A stretch of 64,000 nucleotides of DNA from PALSA-1006 sp963733265 (GTDB lineage Bacteria; Pseudomonadota; Gammaproteobacteria; Burkholderiales; Gallionellaceae): positions 124,001-188,000 of the forward strand of contig CAVTCF010000001.1 of the NCBI GenBank assembly GCA_963733265.1, in the 5' to 3' direction. Below, in pieces: positions 33,584 to 43,114 of the stretch. The position numbers and the translations under genes were made by a program. The notes under the pieces are model-generated. The model had not been told where the DNA came from and ran no database searches. It worked only from the letters and a program-made list of their open reading frames with translations. The stretch's first letter is position 1, and each line of letters begins with the position of its first letter.

Positions 33584-34533
33584 ATAATCCGCAACTCAAT
33601 AAAAACGGTGAGCTTCAACATCTTCTCACCACCGATGGTCTGCCGGCACGTATTCTGCGCAATATTCTGGACAAGGCCACAGAATTTGTAAGTGCCGCAG
33701 AAGGGCGCGAGATCAAGAAAACACCGCTCCTGCATGGCAAGTCGGTATTCAATATCTTTTTTGAAAACAGTACCCGCACCCGCACCACTTTTGAGATTGC
33801 GGCCAAGCGCTTATCCGCCGACGTGGTGAATCTCAATATCGGTTCGTCTTCGACCAGCAAGGGCGAGACCTTGCTGGATACGGTTGATAATTTGTGTGCC
33901 ATGCATGCCGATATGTTTATTGTGCGCCATTCTTCCAGCGGCGCAGTCCACCTTATTGCCCAGCATGTCGCGCCCGAAATTCACGTTGTCAATGCGGGTG
34001 ATGGTCGTCATGCGCATCCCACGCAAGCGTTGCTGGACATGTACACCATCAGGCATTACAAAAAAGAATTCCATAACCTGCGCGTTGCCATCGTCGGCGA
34101 TGTGTTGCACTCACGCGTGGCGCGTTCGCAGATTCACGCGTTGACAACTTTGGGCGTGCCTGAAGTGCGCGTGGTTGCACCGAAGACGCTGTTACCCACG
34201 CATGTGGAAAAGTTGGGCGTACAGGTTTTTCACGACATGGAGCAAGGCTTGAAGGATGTCGATGTGGTGATGATGCTGCGCTTGCAAAACGAGCGTATGC
34301 AAGGCGCATTGTTGCCTTCGGCGCAGGAATATTTTAAATACTACGGCCTGACGCAGGAACGACTCGCTTTGGCGAGAAGCGATGCGATTGTGATGCACCC
34401 TGGGCCGATGAATCGCGGGGTGGAGATCGATTCCAGTGTGGCCGACGGCACGCAGTCTGTCATTCTGCCGCAAGTCACCTTTGGTATTGCAGTGCGTATG
34501 GCTGTGATGAGTATTTTGGCGGGGACGAAATGA
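33580..34533 (+). CDS. pyrB: Aspartate carbamoyltransferase catalytic subunit
   Basis: Joins carbamoyl phosphate and aspartate, the first committed step of pyrimidine synthesis. It has 317 residues with the carbamoyl-phosphate loop FENSTRTRTTFE, AIVGDVLHSRVARS and HPGPMNRGVEID. It overlaps the following gene, an inactive dihydroorotase homologue. In class A ATCases such as that of Pseudomonas the two proteins form a dodecamer, and the partner is needed for assembly. No pyrI regulatory subunit is present. Confidence 0.96.
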   Translation: MNNPQLNKNGELQHLLTTDGLPARILRNILDKATEFVSAAEGREIKKTPLLHGKSVFNIFFENSTRTRTTFEIAAKRLSADVVNLNIGSSSTSKGETLLDTVDNLCAMHADMFIVRHSSSGAVHLIAQHVAPEIHVVNAGDGRHAHPTQALLDMYTIRHYKKEFHNLRVAIVGDVLHSRVARSQIHALTTLGVPEVRVVAPKTLLPTHVEKLGVQVFHDMEQGLKDVDVVMMLRLQNERMQGALLPSAQEYFKYYGLTQERLALARSDAIVMHPGPMNRGVEIDSSVADGTQSVILPQVTFGIAVRMAVMSILAGTK

Positions 34534-35813
34534 ACATCCATATAAAAAATGGTCGCCTGATTGATCCGTTAAACAAGATTGATGCGAAGCAAGATGTCTA
34601 CATCGTCGATAAACGCATTGCGGGCATCGGTAAAGCGCCGCAAAATTTTGTGGCGGAACAAGTGATCGATGCCGCCGGGTTGATCGTGATACCGGGTCTG
34701 GTCGATGTCGCCGCGCGTTTGCGTGAACCGGGTTACGAGTACAAGGCAACACTGGAATCGGAAATGGATGCCGCGATGGCGGGTGGTGTGACTTCTTTAT
34801 CGTGTCCACCGGATACGGACCCAGCTCTGGATGAGCCGGGGTTAGTGGAAATGCTCAAGCACCGTGCGCGGTCTTTGAATCAAGCACGCGTATTTCCGGT
34901 CGGCGCGCTGACCTACGGATTAAAGGGTGAAGAGCTAACCGAAATGGTTGAGCTGACAGAGGCCGGATGCAAAGCATTTAGCCAGGCCGATTCGATTCTC
35001 ACAGACACGCGCGTGTTGATGCGTGCCATGCAGTATGCGGCCACCTTTGGATATCGCGTTTGGTTGCGTCCACAGGATGCGTTTCTGGCCAAAGACGGTG
35101 TGGCACACGATGGTGAAGTAGCCACGCGACTGGGGTTGCCCGCGATTCCGGTGGTGGCCGAAACCATTGCGCTTTCAACGATGCTGCAATTGGCGCGGGA
35201 GACTGGCGTGAAGTTACACGTGTGCCGCATATCAAGCGCAGAGGGAGTCGAGATGGTGCGAGCAGCCAAGCGTCAGGGTTTGCCTGTTACCTGCGACGTG
35301 TCGATGAATCATGTGCATCTATGCGAAATGGATATCGGCTTTTTCGATGCCAATTGCCACCTGATGCCGCCGCTGCGCAGTCAGCGCGACAAAGCTGCGC
35401 TTCGTGCAGGTTTGCTCGACGGGACAATCGACGCGATCTGTTCCAATCATTCGCCCGTGGATGAAGACGCCAAACAGTTGCCCTTTGCCGAAGCTGAGGC
35501 GGGCGCAACCGGAATGGAACTGTTACTGCCGCTGGTACTGAAATGGGCCGAACAAGAAGGGTTGTCCTTGCTCGACACAATAGCGCGCATCACTATTAAT
35601 CCGGCACAGTTGCTGGGTGTAAAAACGGGTCATTTGTCTGTCGGCTCACATGCGGACGTGTGTATCTTTGATCAGTCCACCGCTTGGAAGGTTGAGCCAT
35701 CCGCGCTGAAAAGCCAGGGTAAAAATACACCGTTCAATGGATACACTATGCAGGGGCGGGTACGTCATACCATAGTCGAAGGTCACATTGCATTCTCGGG
35801 AATTACTCTTTAA
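34530..35813 (+). CDS. pyrX: Pseudo-dihydroorotase PyrX (non-catalytic PyrC homologue)
   Basis: A 427-residue amidohydrolase-fold protein of the PyrC family that lacks key zinc ligands. The usual HxH of the first strand is replaced (GLVDVAARLREPG instead of a DxHxHLREPG pattern), and the last metal-site Asp region reads ICSNHSPV instead of the usual TDHAPH. It should therefore be catalytically dead and serve as the structural partner of PyrB. The 4-bp overlap with pyrB supports a 1:1 complex. A functional dihydroorotase must be encoded elsewhere. Confidence 0.9.
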   Translation: MNIHIKNGRLIDPLNKIDAKQDVYIVDKRIAGIGKAPQNFVAEQVIDAAGLIVIPGLVDVAARLREPGYEYKATLESEMDAAMAGGVTSLSCPPDTDPALDEPGLVEMLKHRARSLNQARVFPVGALTYGLKGEELTEMVELTEAGCKAFSQADSILTDTRVLMRAMQYAATFGYRVWLRPQDAFLAKDGVAHDGEVATRLGLPAIPVVAETIALSTMLQLARETGVKLHVCRISSAEGVEMVRAAKRQGLPVTCDVSMNHVHLCEMDIGFFDANCHLMPPLRSQRDKAALRAGLLDGTIDAICSNHSPVDEDAKQLPFAEAEAGATGMELLLPLVLKWAEQEGLSLLDTIARITINPAQLLGVKTGHLSVGSHADVCIFDQSTAWKVEPSALKSQGKNTPFNGYTMQGRVRHTIVEGHIAFSGITL

Positions 35814-35828
35814 CTCAGGTTGTAAAAA

Positions 35829-37868
35829 ATGAATCCATTGCTTGACTTTAGTGGCCTGCCGCGCTTTGCAGAGATCACAACCGAACACGTTACTCCTGCT
35901 GTTGAAGAACAACTGGCACGAAATCGCGCGCTAACCGAAAAGTTGCTGGCGGATGTCACTCCGCCAACCTGGGAAAATTTTGTGCAGCCGTTTGAAGATG
36001 CCAACGAGCATTTATCGCGCGCATGGGGGCAGGTTGGTCACCTTAATATGGTGATGAATAGTCCAGAGCTGCGCGAGGTTTATAACGCAAATCTTCCCAA
36101 GGTCACTCAGTATTATGCCGAGCTGGCGCAGAACCTTGCGCTCTTTCAGAAATACAAGGCCATTCGCAATAGCGCCGGTTATGAGTCATTGAATAGTGCG
36201 CAGAAGAAAGTTATCGAAAACGAGTTACGTGATTTTCGTCTTGGCGGCGCAGAGTTGCCGGAAGAAAAAAAAGCGCGTTTCATGGAAATTCAGGAAGAGT
36301 TATCTTCACTCTGCGCAAAGTTTTCCGACAATATTTTGGATGCGACCAACGCCTACACTTGTTTGATCGAAGATGAAAGCGATATTTCCGGGATTCCTAC
36401 GGATGAGTGCCAAGTCGCTGCCGAAGCAGCCCTTGAGGCTGGAAAAAAAGGCTGGCTGTTCACTTTGAAAGCGCCTTCCTACGGCCCGGTGATGCAGTTT
36501 GCCGAGAATCGTGCATTGCGCGAACGCATGTACCGCGCTTACTCCACGCGCGCCAGCGAACAGTTAACAGAAGACGCAAAAATCGAGTTGGACAATACGC
36601 CGCTGATGACGCGAATTTTGAAGCTGCGTGCAGAAGAGGCACAGATGCTGGGGTTCGCCAACTTCGCCGAATATTCGCTGGCCAGCAAAATGGCCGATAC
36701 GCCCCAACAAGTGGCAGAATTTTTAATTGAGTTGGCGCAACGTGCAAAACCGTTCGCGGAAATAGATTTGTCAGAACTGCGCGAATTCGCTTCTGTACAG
36801 CTGGGCATCAAAGATTTGCAATCATGGGATGTCGGCTATGCAAGCGAGAAGTTACGCGAGCAACGTTACGCATTTTCCGAACAGGAAGTGAAGCAGTATT
36901 TTCCTGAAGATGCCGTGTTGTCGGGGCTATTCGGATTGGTTACTTCGCTGTTTAACCTCAAGGTCACTCCATCCTCCGCGCCAAAATGGCATGAGACGGT
37001 ACGCTTCTTCGATATAAAGACTAACAAGGGTATTTTGATCGGTCAGTTTTATCTTGATCTGTATGCTCGCGCGAGCAAGCGCGGTGGTGCGTGGATGGAT
37101 GATGCCATCACCCGGCGTCGTACCGCCAAAGGCATCCAGACTCCGGTGGCTTATCTCAACTGTAACTTTGCTTCGCCTCTGGGTGGGAAACCGGCGTTGT
37201 TTACGCATGACGAAGTCATTACCTTGTTCCATGAGTTCGGCCACGGCCTGCACCATTTGTTGACGCAGGTGGAAGAGTTGGGGGTGTCCGGAATTAATGG
37301 TGTGGAATGGGATGCCGTCGAATTACCCAGCCAGTTTATGGAAAATTTTTGCTGGGAGTGGGATGTGCTGCAAGACATGACCCGACATCCTGACTCGGGC
37401 GCGAAGCTGCCTCGTGTGCTGTATGACAAAATGATTGCCGCTAAAAACTTTCAGAGTGGTTTGCAGATGCTGCGTCAAATCGAATTCTCATTGTTCGACT
37501 TGCGCTTGCATAGTGATTACGATGCAAACGGTAAAAAAAGTGTGCAGCAATTGCTGGATGAGGTTCGCGCCGAAGTCGCGGTATTGATTCCCCCGTCATT
37601 CAACCGCTTTCAAAACAGTTTTTCCCATATTTTCTCGGGCGGATATGCGGCGGGTTATTACAGTTACAAGTGGGCGGAAGTGTTGTCGGCCGATGCCTAT
37701 AGTTTGTTTGAAGAACATGGTGTGTTGGATGCGGCTATCGGCAACCAATTTTGCCAGGAGATACTGGCGGTCGGCGGAAGCCGCAATGCCATGGATTCCT
37801 TCATCGCATTTCGTGGACGCCCGCCCAAAATCGATGCTCTATTGCGTCATAATGGCCTTGTGAGCTAA
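35829..37868 (+). CDS. prlC: Oligopeptidase A (M3 metallopeptidase)
   Basis: Cytoplasmic zinc peptidase that degrades short peptides, including cleaved signal peptides. The 679 residues match the family length. The zinc site is FHEFGHGLHH, with the downstream Glu in the NGVEWDAVELPSQFMENF segment. It lies 15 bp after pyrX, with GTTGTAAAAA before the ATG giving only a weak ribosome binding site. It is probably co-transcribed with the downstream DUF4124-glutaredoxin and exonuclease III genes. Confidence 0.95.
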   Translation: MNPLLDFSGLPRFAEITTEHVTPAVEEQLARNRALTEKLLADVTPPTWENFVQPFEDANEHLSRAWGQVGHLNMVMNSPELREVYNANLPKVTQYYAELAQNLALFQKYKAIRNSAGYESLNSAQKKVIENELRDFRLGGAELPEEKKARFMEIQEELSSLCAKFSDNILDATNAYTCLIEDESDISGIPTDECQVAAEAALEAGKKGWLFTLKAPSYGPVMQFAENRALRERMYRAYSTRASEQLTEDAKIELDNTPLMTRILKLRAEEAQMLGFANFAEYSLASKMADTPQQVAEFLIELAQRAKPFAEIDLSELREFASVQLGIKDLQSWDVGYASEKLREQRYAFSEQEVKQYFPEDAVLSGLFGLVTSLFNLKVTPSSAPKWHETVRFFDIKTNKGILIGQFYLDLYARASKRGGAWMDDAITRRRTAKGIQTPVAYLNCNFASPLGGKPALFTHDEVITLFHEFGHGLHHLLTQVEELGVSGINGVEWDAVELPSQFMENFCWEWDVLQDMTRHPDSGAKLPRVLYDKMIAAKNFQSGLQMLRQIEFSLFDLRLHSDYDANGKKSVQQLLDEVRAEVAVLIPPSFNRFQNSFSHIFSGGYAAGYYSYKWAEVLSADAYSLFEEHGVLDAAIGNQFCQEILAVGGSRNAMDSFIAFRGRPPKIDALLRHNGLVS

Positions 37869-37899
37869 GCTGGAGCGGATAAAATTCTTTGGAGTGAAC

Positions 37900-38421
37900 A
37901 TGAACAAATTATTGTTATCGATAACACTACTTTTGCTGGGATATAACGTTCAAGCGGAAACACTTTACCGCTCGATTGATGAGAATGGCAAGGTTCAATA
38001 CAGTGATGTTCCTTTAAGAAACGCCGCTGATACCGAAAAACTTAATTCAACGCAAGCGCCTGCTGCCGATGACACTTTGCCATTTGAATTGCGTCGGGCA
38101 GTGGCAAAATACCCTGTTACTCTTTATGTTGCAGCTAGCTGCGTAGATGCTTGCGCCCAGGCTCGCAGTTATTTGAACAAACGCGGTATTCCTTTTGCTG
38201 AAAAAAGTTTGGCTTCGGTAGATGAAATTGATGCCTTCAAGAAATCTTCAGGTGGAGATCAAATTCCTGCCATGCAAGTTGGCACTAATTGGATAATCGG
38301 CTTTTCGGAAGGCCAATTTGGCCAGGCATTGGATTCGGCTGGCTATCCTAAAACTGCACCGTATGGTTTTCACCCGGGGGCGAAGTCAGCGCCTCAAGTA
38401 GAAAAACCCAAGAGCGAATGA
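37900..38421 (+). CDS. Exported DUF4124-glutaredoxin fusion protein
   Basis: A protein of 173 residues with a signal peptide (cleavage after VQA at about 19), an N-terminal DUF4124 module (TLYRSIDENGKVQYSDVP) and a C-terminal glutaredoxin-like fold (residues about 72-150, with VTLYVAASCVDACAQARSYL and a GGDQIPAMQVG cis-Pro loop). The usual CPYC active site is changed to CVDAC, so redox function is possible but not certain. ATG at 37900 is favoured by GGAG upstream over GTG at 37894. It overlaps xth by 4 bp. Confidence 0.85.
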   Translation: MNKLLLSITLLLLGYNVQAETLYRSIDENGKVQYSDVPLRNAADTEKLNSTQAPAADDTLPFELRRAVAKYPVTLYVAASCVDACAQARSYLNKRGIPFAEKSLASVDEIDAFKKSSGGDQIPAMQVGTNWIIGFSEGQFGQALDSAGYPKTAPYGFHPGAKSAPQVEKPKSE

Positions 38422-39188
38422 AGCTTGCCACCTGGAATGTAAATTCCCTCAAGGTACGCTTGCCGCATCTTCTGGAATGGCTGCATGCGAACCCAGTGGA
38501 TGTGGTTTGCCTGCAAGAGACCAAACAGCAGGATGCAGATTTTCCGCAAGCTGAATTACAAGCTGCCGGGTATTACAGCGCATTTAGCGGACAGAAGACT
38601 TATAACGGTGTGGCGATTCTTAGTCGTACTCCAATCAGCGATGTGCTATTTGGTATTCCGGATTTTGTCGATGAACAAAAGCGTGTCATCGCGGCGACGA
38701 TTAAAGGCGTACGTGTGGTGTGCGTGTATATCCCCAATGGACAGAGTTTGGATTCGGATAAATACCAATACAAATTGAAATGGCTGTCAGCACTGCATGA
38801 TTGGCTTGCAGGGGAACTAAAAAAATCTCCCAAGCTGGCACTGTTGGGAGATTACAACATTGCGCCGGAAGACCGGGATTTGTATGATCCCGTGGGATGG
38901 GCTGGCAATGTGCTTGTTAGCGCACCGGAGCGGGAGGCATTTCAGGGTCTGCTGAAACTCGGCTTGCGGGATTCTTTTCGTTTGTTCGAGCAGGCGGAAA
39001 AATCCTATTCATGGTGGGACTACCGCATGATGGCTTTTCGGCGCAACATGGGATTACGTATTGACCATATTCTTATCAGTGAAGCACTGGTCGCCAGTTG
39101 CACCAGCAGCATTATCGATAAGGCACCGCGCAAACTTGAACGCCCATCTGACCACACACCGGTAATTACCGAGCTGCAAAAGATCTAG
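38418..39188 (+). CDS. xth: Exodeoxyribonuclease III (second copy)
   Basis: ExoIII-family nuclease of 256 residues (MKLATWNVNSLKVRLPHL, CLQETKQQDADFP, LLGDYNIAPEDRDLYD, SDHTPVI). It differs clearly from the copy at 30.2 kb, which belongs to another ExoIII branch. Two ExoIII types per genome are common in betaproteobacteria. It overlaps the DUF4124-glutaredoxin gene by 4 bp and is the last housekeeping gene before the accessory region; the group II intron begins about 160 bp downstream. Confidence 0.94.
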   Translation: MKLATWNVNSLKVRLPHLLEWLHANPVDVVCLQETKQQDADFPQAELQAAGYYSAFSGQKTYNGVAILSRTPISDVLFGIPDFVDEQKRVIAATIKGVRVVCVYIPNGQSLDSDKYQYKLKWLSALHDWLAGELKKSPKLALLGDYNIAPEDRDLYDPVGWAGNVLVSAPEREAFQGLLKLGLRDSFRLFEQAEKSYSWWDYRMMAFRRNMGLRIDHILISEALVASCTSSIIDKAPRKLERPSDHTPVITELQKI

Positions 39189-39932
39189 TGGCTTTGCTAT
39201 GAAGTCGCATCCGGTAACATACTTGGGTTAACATAAGTGATAGGGTCAACATAGATGGTTTCAATGACTGCTCCACAACGGACAACGGTCATAAAATCGC
39301 GATAAAATAAGGGTGTATGACAGGTAACCATCGGCCACTTTGCGACAGTGCGACACGAAGTCGCTTGTAGAAGTTGTTCCCGCTTCAACAGAGGGAACCA
39401 TCCGTGTCACCGGATGAATCTAGGAGTCTGAATAAAGAGCGACTCTGACAATGTAACGAAGTGCCGCAAGGTACGGGGTATCAATCGCGAGAGGCGTACC
39501 CTTCTGGTAGCCATAAACCGGGTGAGTGCTAGATAGTTGGTATGGCGAAAACATTTGAAGTTGCGATAAAGATCGTCAAGTGGAAGAAGCGGAAATGGCT
39601 TTTACGCTTTCACCAAAACGGTAATGGAGGTGGGAACAGTGTGTTGACGCTGCACGTTCGTGACCCAAGCACCTCCCGGTCGAAAGCAGCCGCCTAACCC
39701 GACGCACTTCTGCAAGTGGAACGTGGAAACCCCGTATCACTCCCTTCAGGGACAGCAGACTGCAAAGTCTGCCTATGGCGGTGCGGGCATAGGAACGAGG
39801 AAAAAGCATAATGCCGTTCTGTAATGGAACGGATAGGGGTTGCAATATCACCCCACGCGAAAGCGGGCAGACTTCCTTATGGTCTCTCTTCACAAGAGAG
39901 TTGGCAGAACCATCTAAACAGAGGTAGAGCAA

Positions 39933-42019
39933 ATGGACGCTGCAACACCGGCGTGTGCGCCCTTTGACATGACGTGGAATGGCATCGGCTGGATTGATGT
40001 ACAACGACAGGTAAGGCGGCTGCAAACGCGTATTGTGAAGGCAACACAGGTCGGCAGATACGACAAGGTGAAAGCCTTGCAATGGTTGCTGACCCATTCG
40101 TTCAGCGGCAAAGCATTAGCCGTCAAACGAGTGACTGAAAACAAAGGCAGGGTGCGACCTGAGGTCGTGTGTATTTCTGTTTCGCAGGAGGAATTTATGA
40201 ACTGATGAAACCGGTTGTTCCATCAACCGTTCTCTACCTGGACATGCGAAGCTGGTAACGGCTTGGTGTGAAGCTCTGGGGACAATGTAACCGCCGGTTA
40301 ACAACGGTAGGCGACCTCGTGAGAGGAAGCTGAATCTGCCAGCACAGCGGCGGAGAGGAACTAGAGATGAGCGGGTACGATTAACAAATGTGAACTTTTT
40401 TAAACGTCGTTATGTTTGACAAGCCAAATGTGCCGATAGGCTTGAACCAAAAGGTAAGTGGTCAGGAATAGCTATTCTTGCCTTAGCTATCATGGATGCA
40501 GCACCACCGGCGTATAGAAGGAATCCGACCCGCTCGGAAATGCATGTGGAACAGGGTAAGCCCGTAGCGTCGCCAGAGATGGCAAGCGAACCGCGAGGGA
40601 CGCTGTTGGTGTTGCGGGTAAAGGATGGAGGAGAAAGCGAATGCTGCTCTGTAATGGGGCAGATAGGGGTTGAAACATTACCCCATGCGAAAGTAGGCAG
40701 ACTTCCTCTTGGTCTCTCTTCACAAGAGAGTGGCTAGAACCTTTCTTACGGAAGGAAAGCAAATGTACGCCGCTTCATTGGGTGTGTGCACTTTCCGGCG
40801 TGGATGTATCGCGCAAGAAGGCTAGTGATGAGTATTGTGAAGGTGCGGCAGAAGTTGCGGTGCCGGGTGTTGAAAGATGCCTTTGAGAGGCTTGAGCCGT
40901 ATGCGTCGTGAGGTGCACGTACGGTTCTTAGGGGGCGGCGATACAGAGATGTGCCGCCGCTACCCGACAACACCCCCGGTGTGGACAAGGTTACATGGAA
41001 AACACCGGAGGCAAAGATCAACGCGATCGCGTCGATGAAGCGGCGGGGATATTTGCCGCTTCCGCTTCGGAGGGTATTAATTCCGAAGAAGAACGGCAAG
41101 ACAAGGCCGCTCGGCATCCCCGTAATGAAATGCCGCGCCATGCAAGCGTTGCATCTGCTGGCGTTGGAACCCATTGCGGAAACCACTGCCGACTTGAATT
41201 CTTACGGGTTCAGGCCGGAACGCGCAACTGCCGATGCGGGGGAACAAACCCGCAGTGGTTGAATTTCTGGCAGAGCGAGGTTTAGTTCTATCACCGGAGA
41301 AGACCAAAATAACGCACATCAGGGAAGGGTTTGATTTCCTCGGATGGAACATTCGCAAGTATAACGACAAGCTGTTGATGAAGCCGTCGAAAGCGAATAT
41401 CAAAGCACATCTCGATAAAATCCGATGGATCATCAATGGCAACAAGACGGCTAAACAGGCAAATCTGATCAGGCTGCTCAATCCTGTTTTACGGGGATGG
41501 GCGAACTATCACAGCCATGTAGTCGCCAAGGAAACCTTCAGTCGGATTGATAGCTGTGTCTGGTCAATGCTGTGGCAATGGGCGACAAGACGGCACCCAA
41601 ATAAAGATACCAGATGGATCAAGGATAGGTATTTTGTATCCAAGGGTCTTCGGAACTGGGTATTTGCCGCCACAGAAGAAAAAGAGGATGGCAAACGAAG
41701 AGAGAATATCCTGCTTCAAGAATCGGCCACGCCAATACAGCGGCATATCAAAATCAAAGCTGATGCTAATCCGCACGACCCGCACTGGGAGCCGTATTTC
41801 GAAACCCGATGGGGCAAGAAAATGCTGCGCTCACCGAGAGGTCGCCGGAAACTTTACAGTGTTTGGCTACGACAAGATGGCCTGTGTACAAACTGTCAGG
41901 AACCAATCACAAAGGACATCGACTGGGATGTTTGCTATATTGTGAAAAGAACCGAGGGCGGGTCGAATGCAGCCAGTAATCTTCGCATGCACCATCTCAA
42001 TTGCCCCAGGAGATATTAA
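39933..42019 (+). pseudogene. ltrA: Group II intron reverse transcriptase/maturase, interrupted and deleted
   Basis: Three parts of one intron-encoded protein. Part 1 (39933-40151) is the N-terminus up to VTENKGR. Part 2 continues in frame after the inner intron (from 40969, NTPGVDKVTW) to about 41240 (SYGFRPERATADA). Part 3 (about 41234-42019) is in another frame and resumes at KPAVVEFLAERG with the maturase domain and an HNH domain. The RT segment with the YADD catalytic box is missing between parts 2 and 3, roughly a hundred or more residues. In the HNH domain the usual HH pair reads CY (DVCYIVKRTEGG), so that nuclease is damaged too. Confidence 0.85.
40152..40968 (+). mobile_element. Inner group II intron without ORF, inserted in the outer maturase gene
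   Basis: Begins GTGCGACCTG at 40152 and ends CTACCCGAC at 40968. Domain V is a 34-nt hairpin at 40894-40927 (GAGCCGTA...TACGGTTC). Domain VI follows, with the bulged A at 40962, the same distance from the 3' end as in the outer intron. Removing 40152-40968 joins GGC AGG to AAC ACC, giving ENKGR-NTPGVD, the normal maturase sequence, in phase. IBS1 GGCAGG (40146-40151) could pair with TCTGCC at 40335-40340 (EBS1). It carries no protein gene. Its central region resembles the outer intron's (about 40650-40730 against 39810-39900). Confidence 0.88.
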
Positions 42020-42206
42020 GTTTGCCGAGTTAACAGTTGTGAAACCGGGTGTCGAAAGATGCCTTTGCAGAGGCTTGAGCCGTATGGATCGAAAGACCCA
42101 CGTCCGGTTCTGAGGGGGCTGAGCGCAGGCAACTGCGCTCAGCTACCCTACTTCGACTATGGTACCTTGGGGAAGGCAATTTTGATCATACTGGCAATAT
42201 TACATC

Positions 42207-42380
42207 ATGAATCCGAGCAAAGTTAATCGAGCTAGAGTTGAAAAGTTGACCGATTTTCCAAATGTTAGAAAGTCCAGCGCTGAAGATTTTCAGATTATTG
42301 GAATTCACAAACCAAGCCAACTCGTGGGCAAGTGCCCATTCGAGATGTATGACACACTTTGCAAAAAATTTCGACGATGA
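42207..42380 (+). pseudogene. Truncated Cdd1/helix-hairpin-helix protein
   Basis: A 57-codon frame starting MNPSKVNRARVEKLTDFPNV and reading through AEDFQIIGIHKPSQLVGKCP and MYDTLCKK. It is clearly the N-terminal part of the small helix-hairpin-helix pathogenicity-locus (Cdd1) family. Intact members go on for about 30 residues past CKK; here the frame ends after FRR at a TGA that overlaps the ATG of the next gene. It may therefore be a remnant, or a short protein translated together with the lipoprotein. Its start lies 55 bp after the outer intron's 3' end. Confidence 0.75.
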
Positions 42381-43114
42381 ACATTCAAAAAATATTTAAT
42401 GTATTAGTCAGCGTAAGTCTTTCTACATACATTATCGGCTGCTCGAATTCTTTAGCTTTATCCAAATCAAGTAAGAATGCTGAAGATAACCCAAACCTTC
42501 AATTGAGTCTTCATGATAGTTACTCAAATCTTGGAAAAACGGATGGTAAAACATTCGTGCTCAATCCAAAGTTGTCGATCATTAAAATCTATGCTTTTCG
42601 CGGGGGACGTGCACCTGCATTAGGACATAATCATGTTCTATCGTCACCCGATTTTACCGGGTTTGTATATCTTCCCAACAAAGGAACACTTGATGCACGT
42701 TTTGACTTAGAGTTTCGCCTGAGTCAGTTAGGGTTTGACAACCCAGAAGACAGTATAAAACCAGGTGAAGAATTTGCTTCTGAGCTAAGCATTGATGGTA
42801 TTAAGCGCACGCGAGACCACATGCTTGGTGATGACAACCTTCAAGCTGATCGTTTTCCATTCGTTCGAATTCATTCGGTACATGTCGCTGGAGAATTACC
42901 AAAACTAGCCGTTGAAGTTCAGGTTGAACTACATGGACAACAACATAACATGCTGATACCGTTGAATGCGGAAGTGTTGCCAAGTCGTATTACTGCCAGC
43001 GGATCTTTTGTATTACGTCAGTCTGATTTTGGTATACAACCATACTCGGCTTTAGGAGGTTTCTTGGCCGTACAAAATGAATTGGTAATCGAATTTACGC
43101 TGGTAGGGTCTTAA
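42377..43114 (+). CDS. YceI-like lipoprotein
   Basis: A protein of 245 residues starting at the ATG that overlaps the previous TGA. A lipoprotein signal (TYIIGCSNS, lipid on Cys at about 22) precedes a domain resembling the YceI lipocalin-like fold (FVLNPKLSIIKIYAFRGGRAPALGHNH, and VELHGQQHNMLIPL). YceI proteins bind isoprenoid-type lipids in the periplasm; here the role is unknown. Lower base composition than the flanking housekeeping genes and the surroundings suggest it belongs to the accessory region. The in-frame ATG at 42359 is less likely. Confidence 0.72.
   Translation: MNIQKIFNVLVSVSLSTYIIGCSNSLALSKSSKNAEDNPNLQLSLHDSYSNLGKTDGKTFVLNPKLSIIKIYAFRGGRAPALGHNHVLSSPDFTGFVYLPNKGTLDARFDLEFRLSQLGFDNPEDSIKPGEEFASELSIDGIKRTRDHMLGDDNLQADRFPFVRIHSVHVAGELPKLAVEVQVELHGQQHNMLIPLNAEVLPSRITASGSFVLRQSDFGIQPYSALGGFLAVQNELVIEFTLVGS

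Larger units (their letters stand above)
39348..42151 (+). mobile_element. Group II intron (outer), carrying a second intron
   Basis: The 5' end is GTGCGACACG (39348), fitting the GUGYG consensus. The 3' end has a 34-nt domain V (42077-42110, GAGCC...GGTTC with the AGC triad) and domain VI (42111-42151) with a perfect CTGAGCGCAG / CTGCGCTCAG stem. The bulged branch-point A is at 42145, and the intron ends CCCTAC. Length is 2804 nt including the 817-nt inner intron. The encoded maturase has lost its RT core, so self-mobility is unlikely. The host sequence is non-coding as far as I can see. Confidence 0.88.

Noticed and set aside
39197..39388. Minus-strand frame between xth and the intron, ending VIETIYVDPITYVNPSM
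   Set aside because: The last 31 codons look somewhat protein-like, but there is no ribosome binding site, no known family, and the first part lies within the group II intron.
40492..40762. Open frames within the inner intron on both strands
   Set aside because: They fall in structured ribozyme domains and have no protein resemblance; the segment is better explained as intron RNA.
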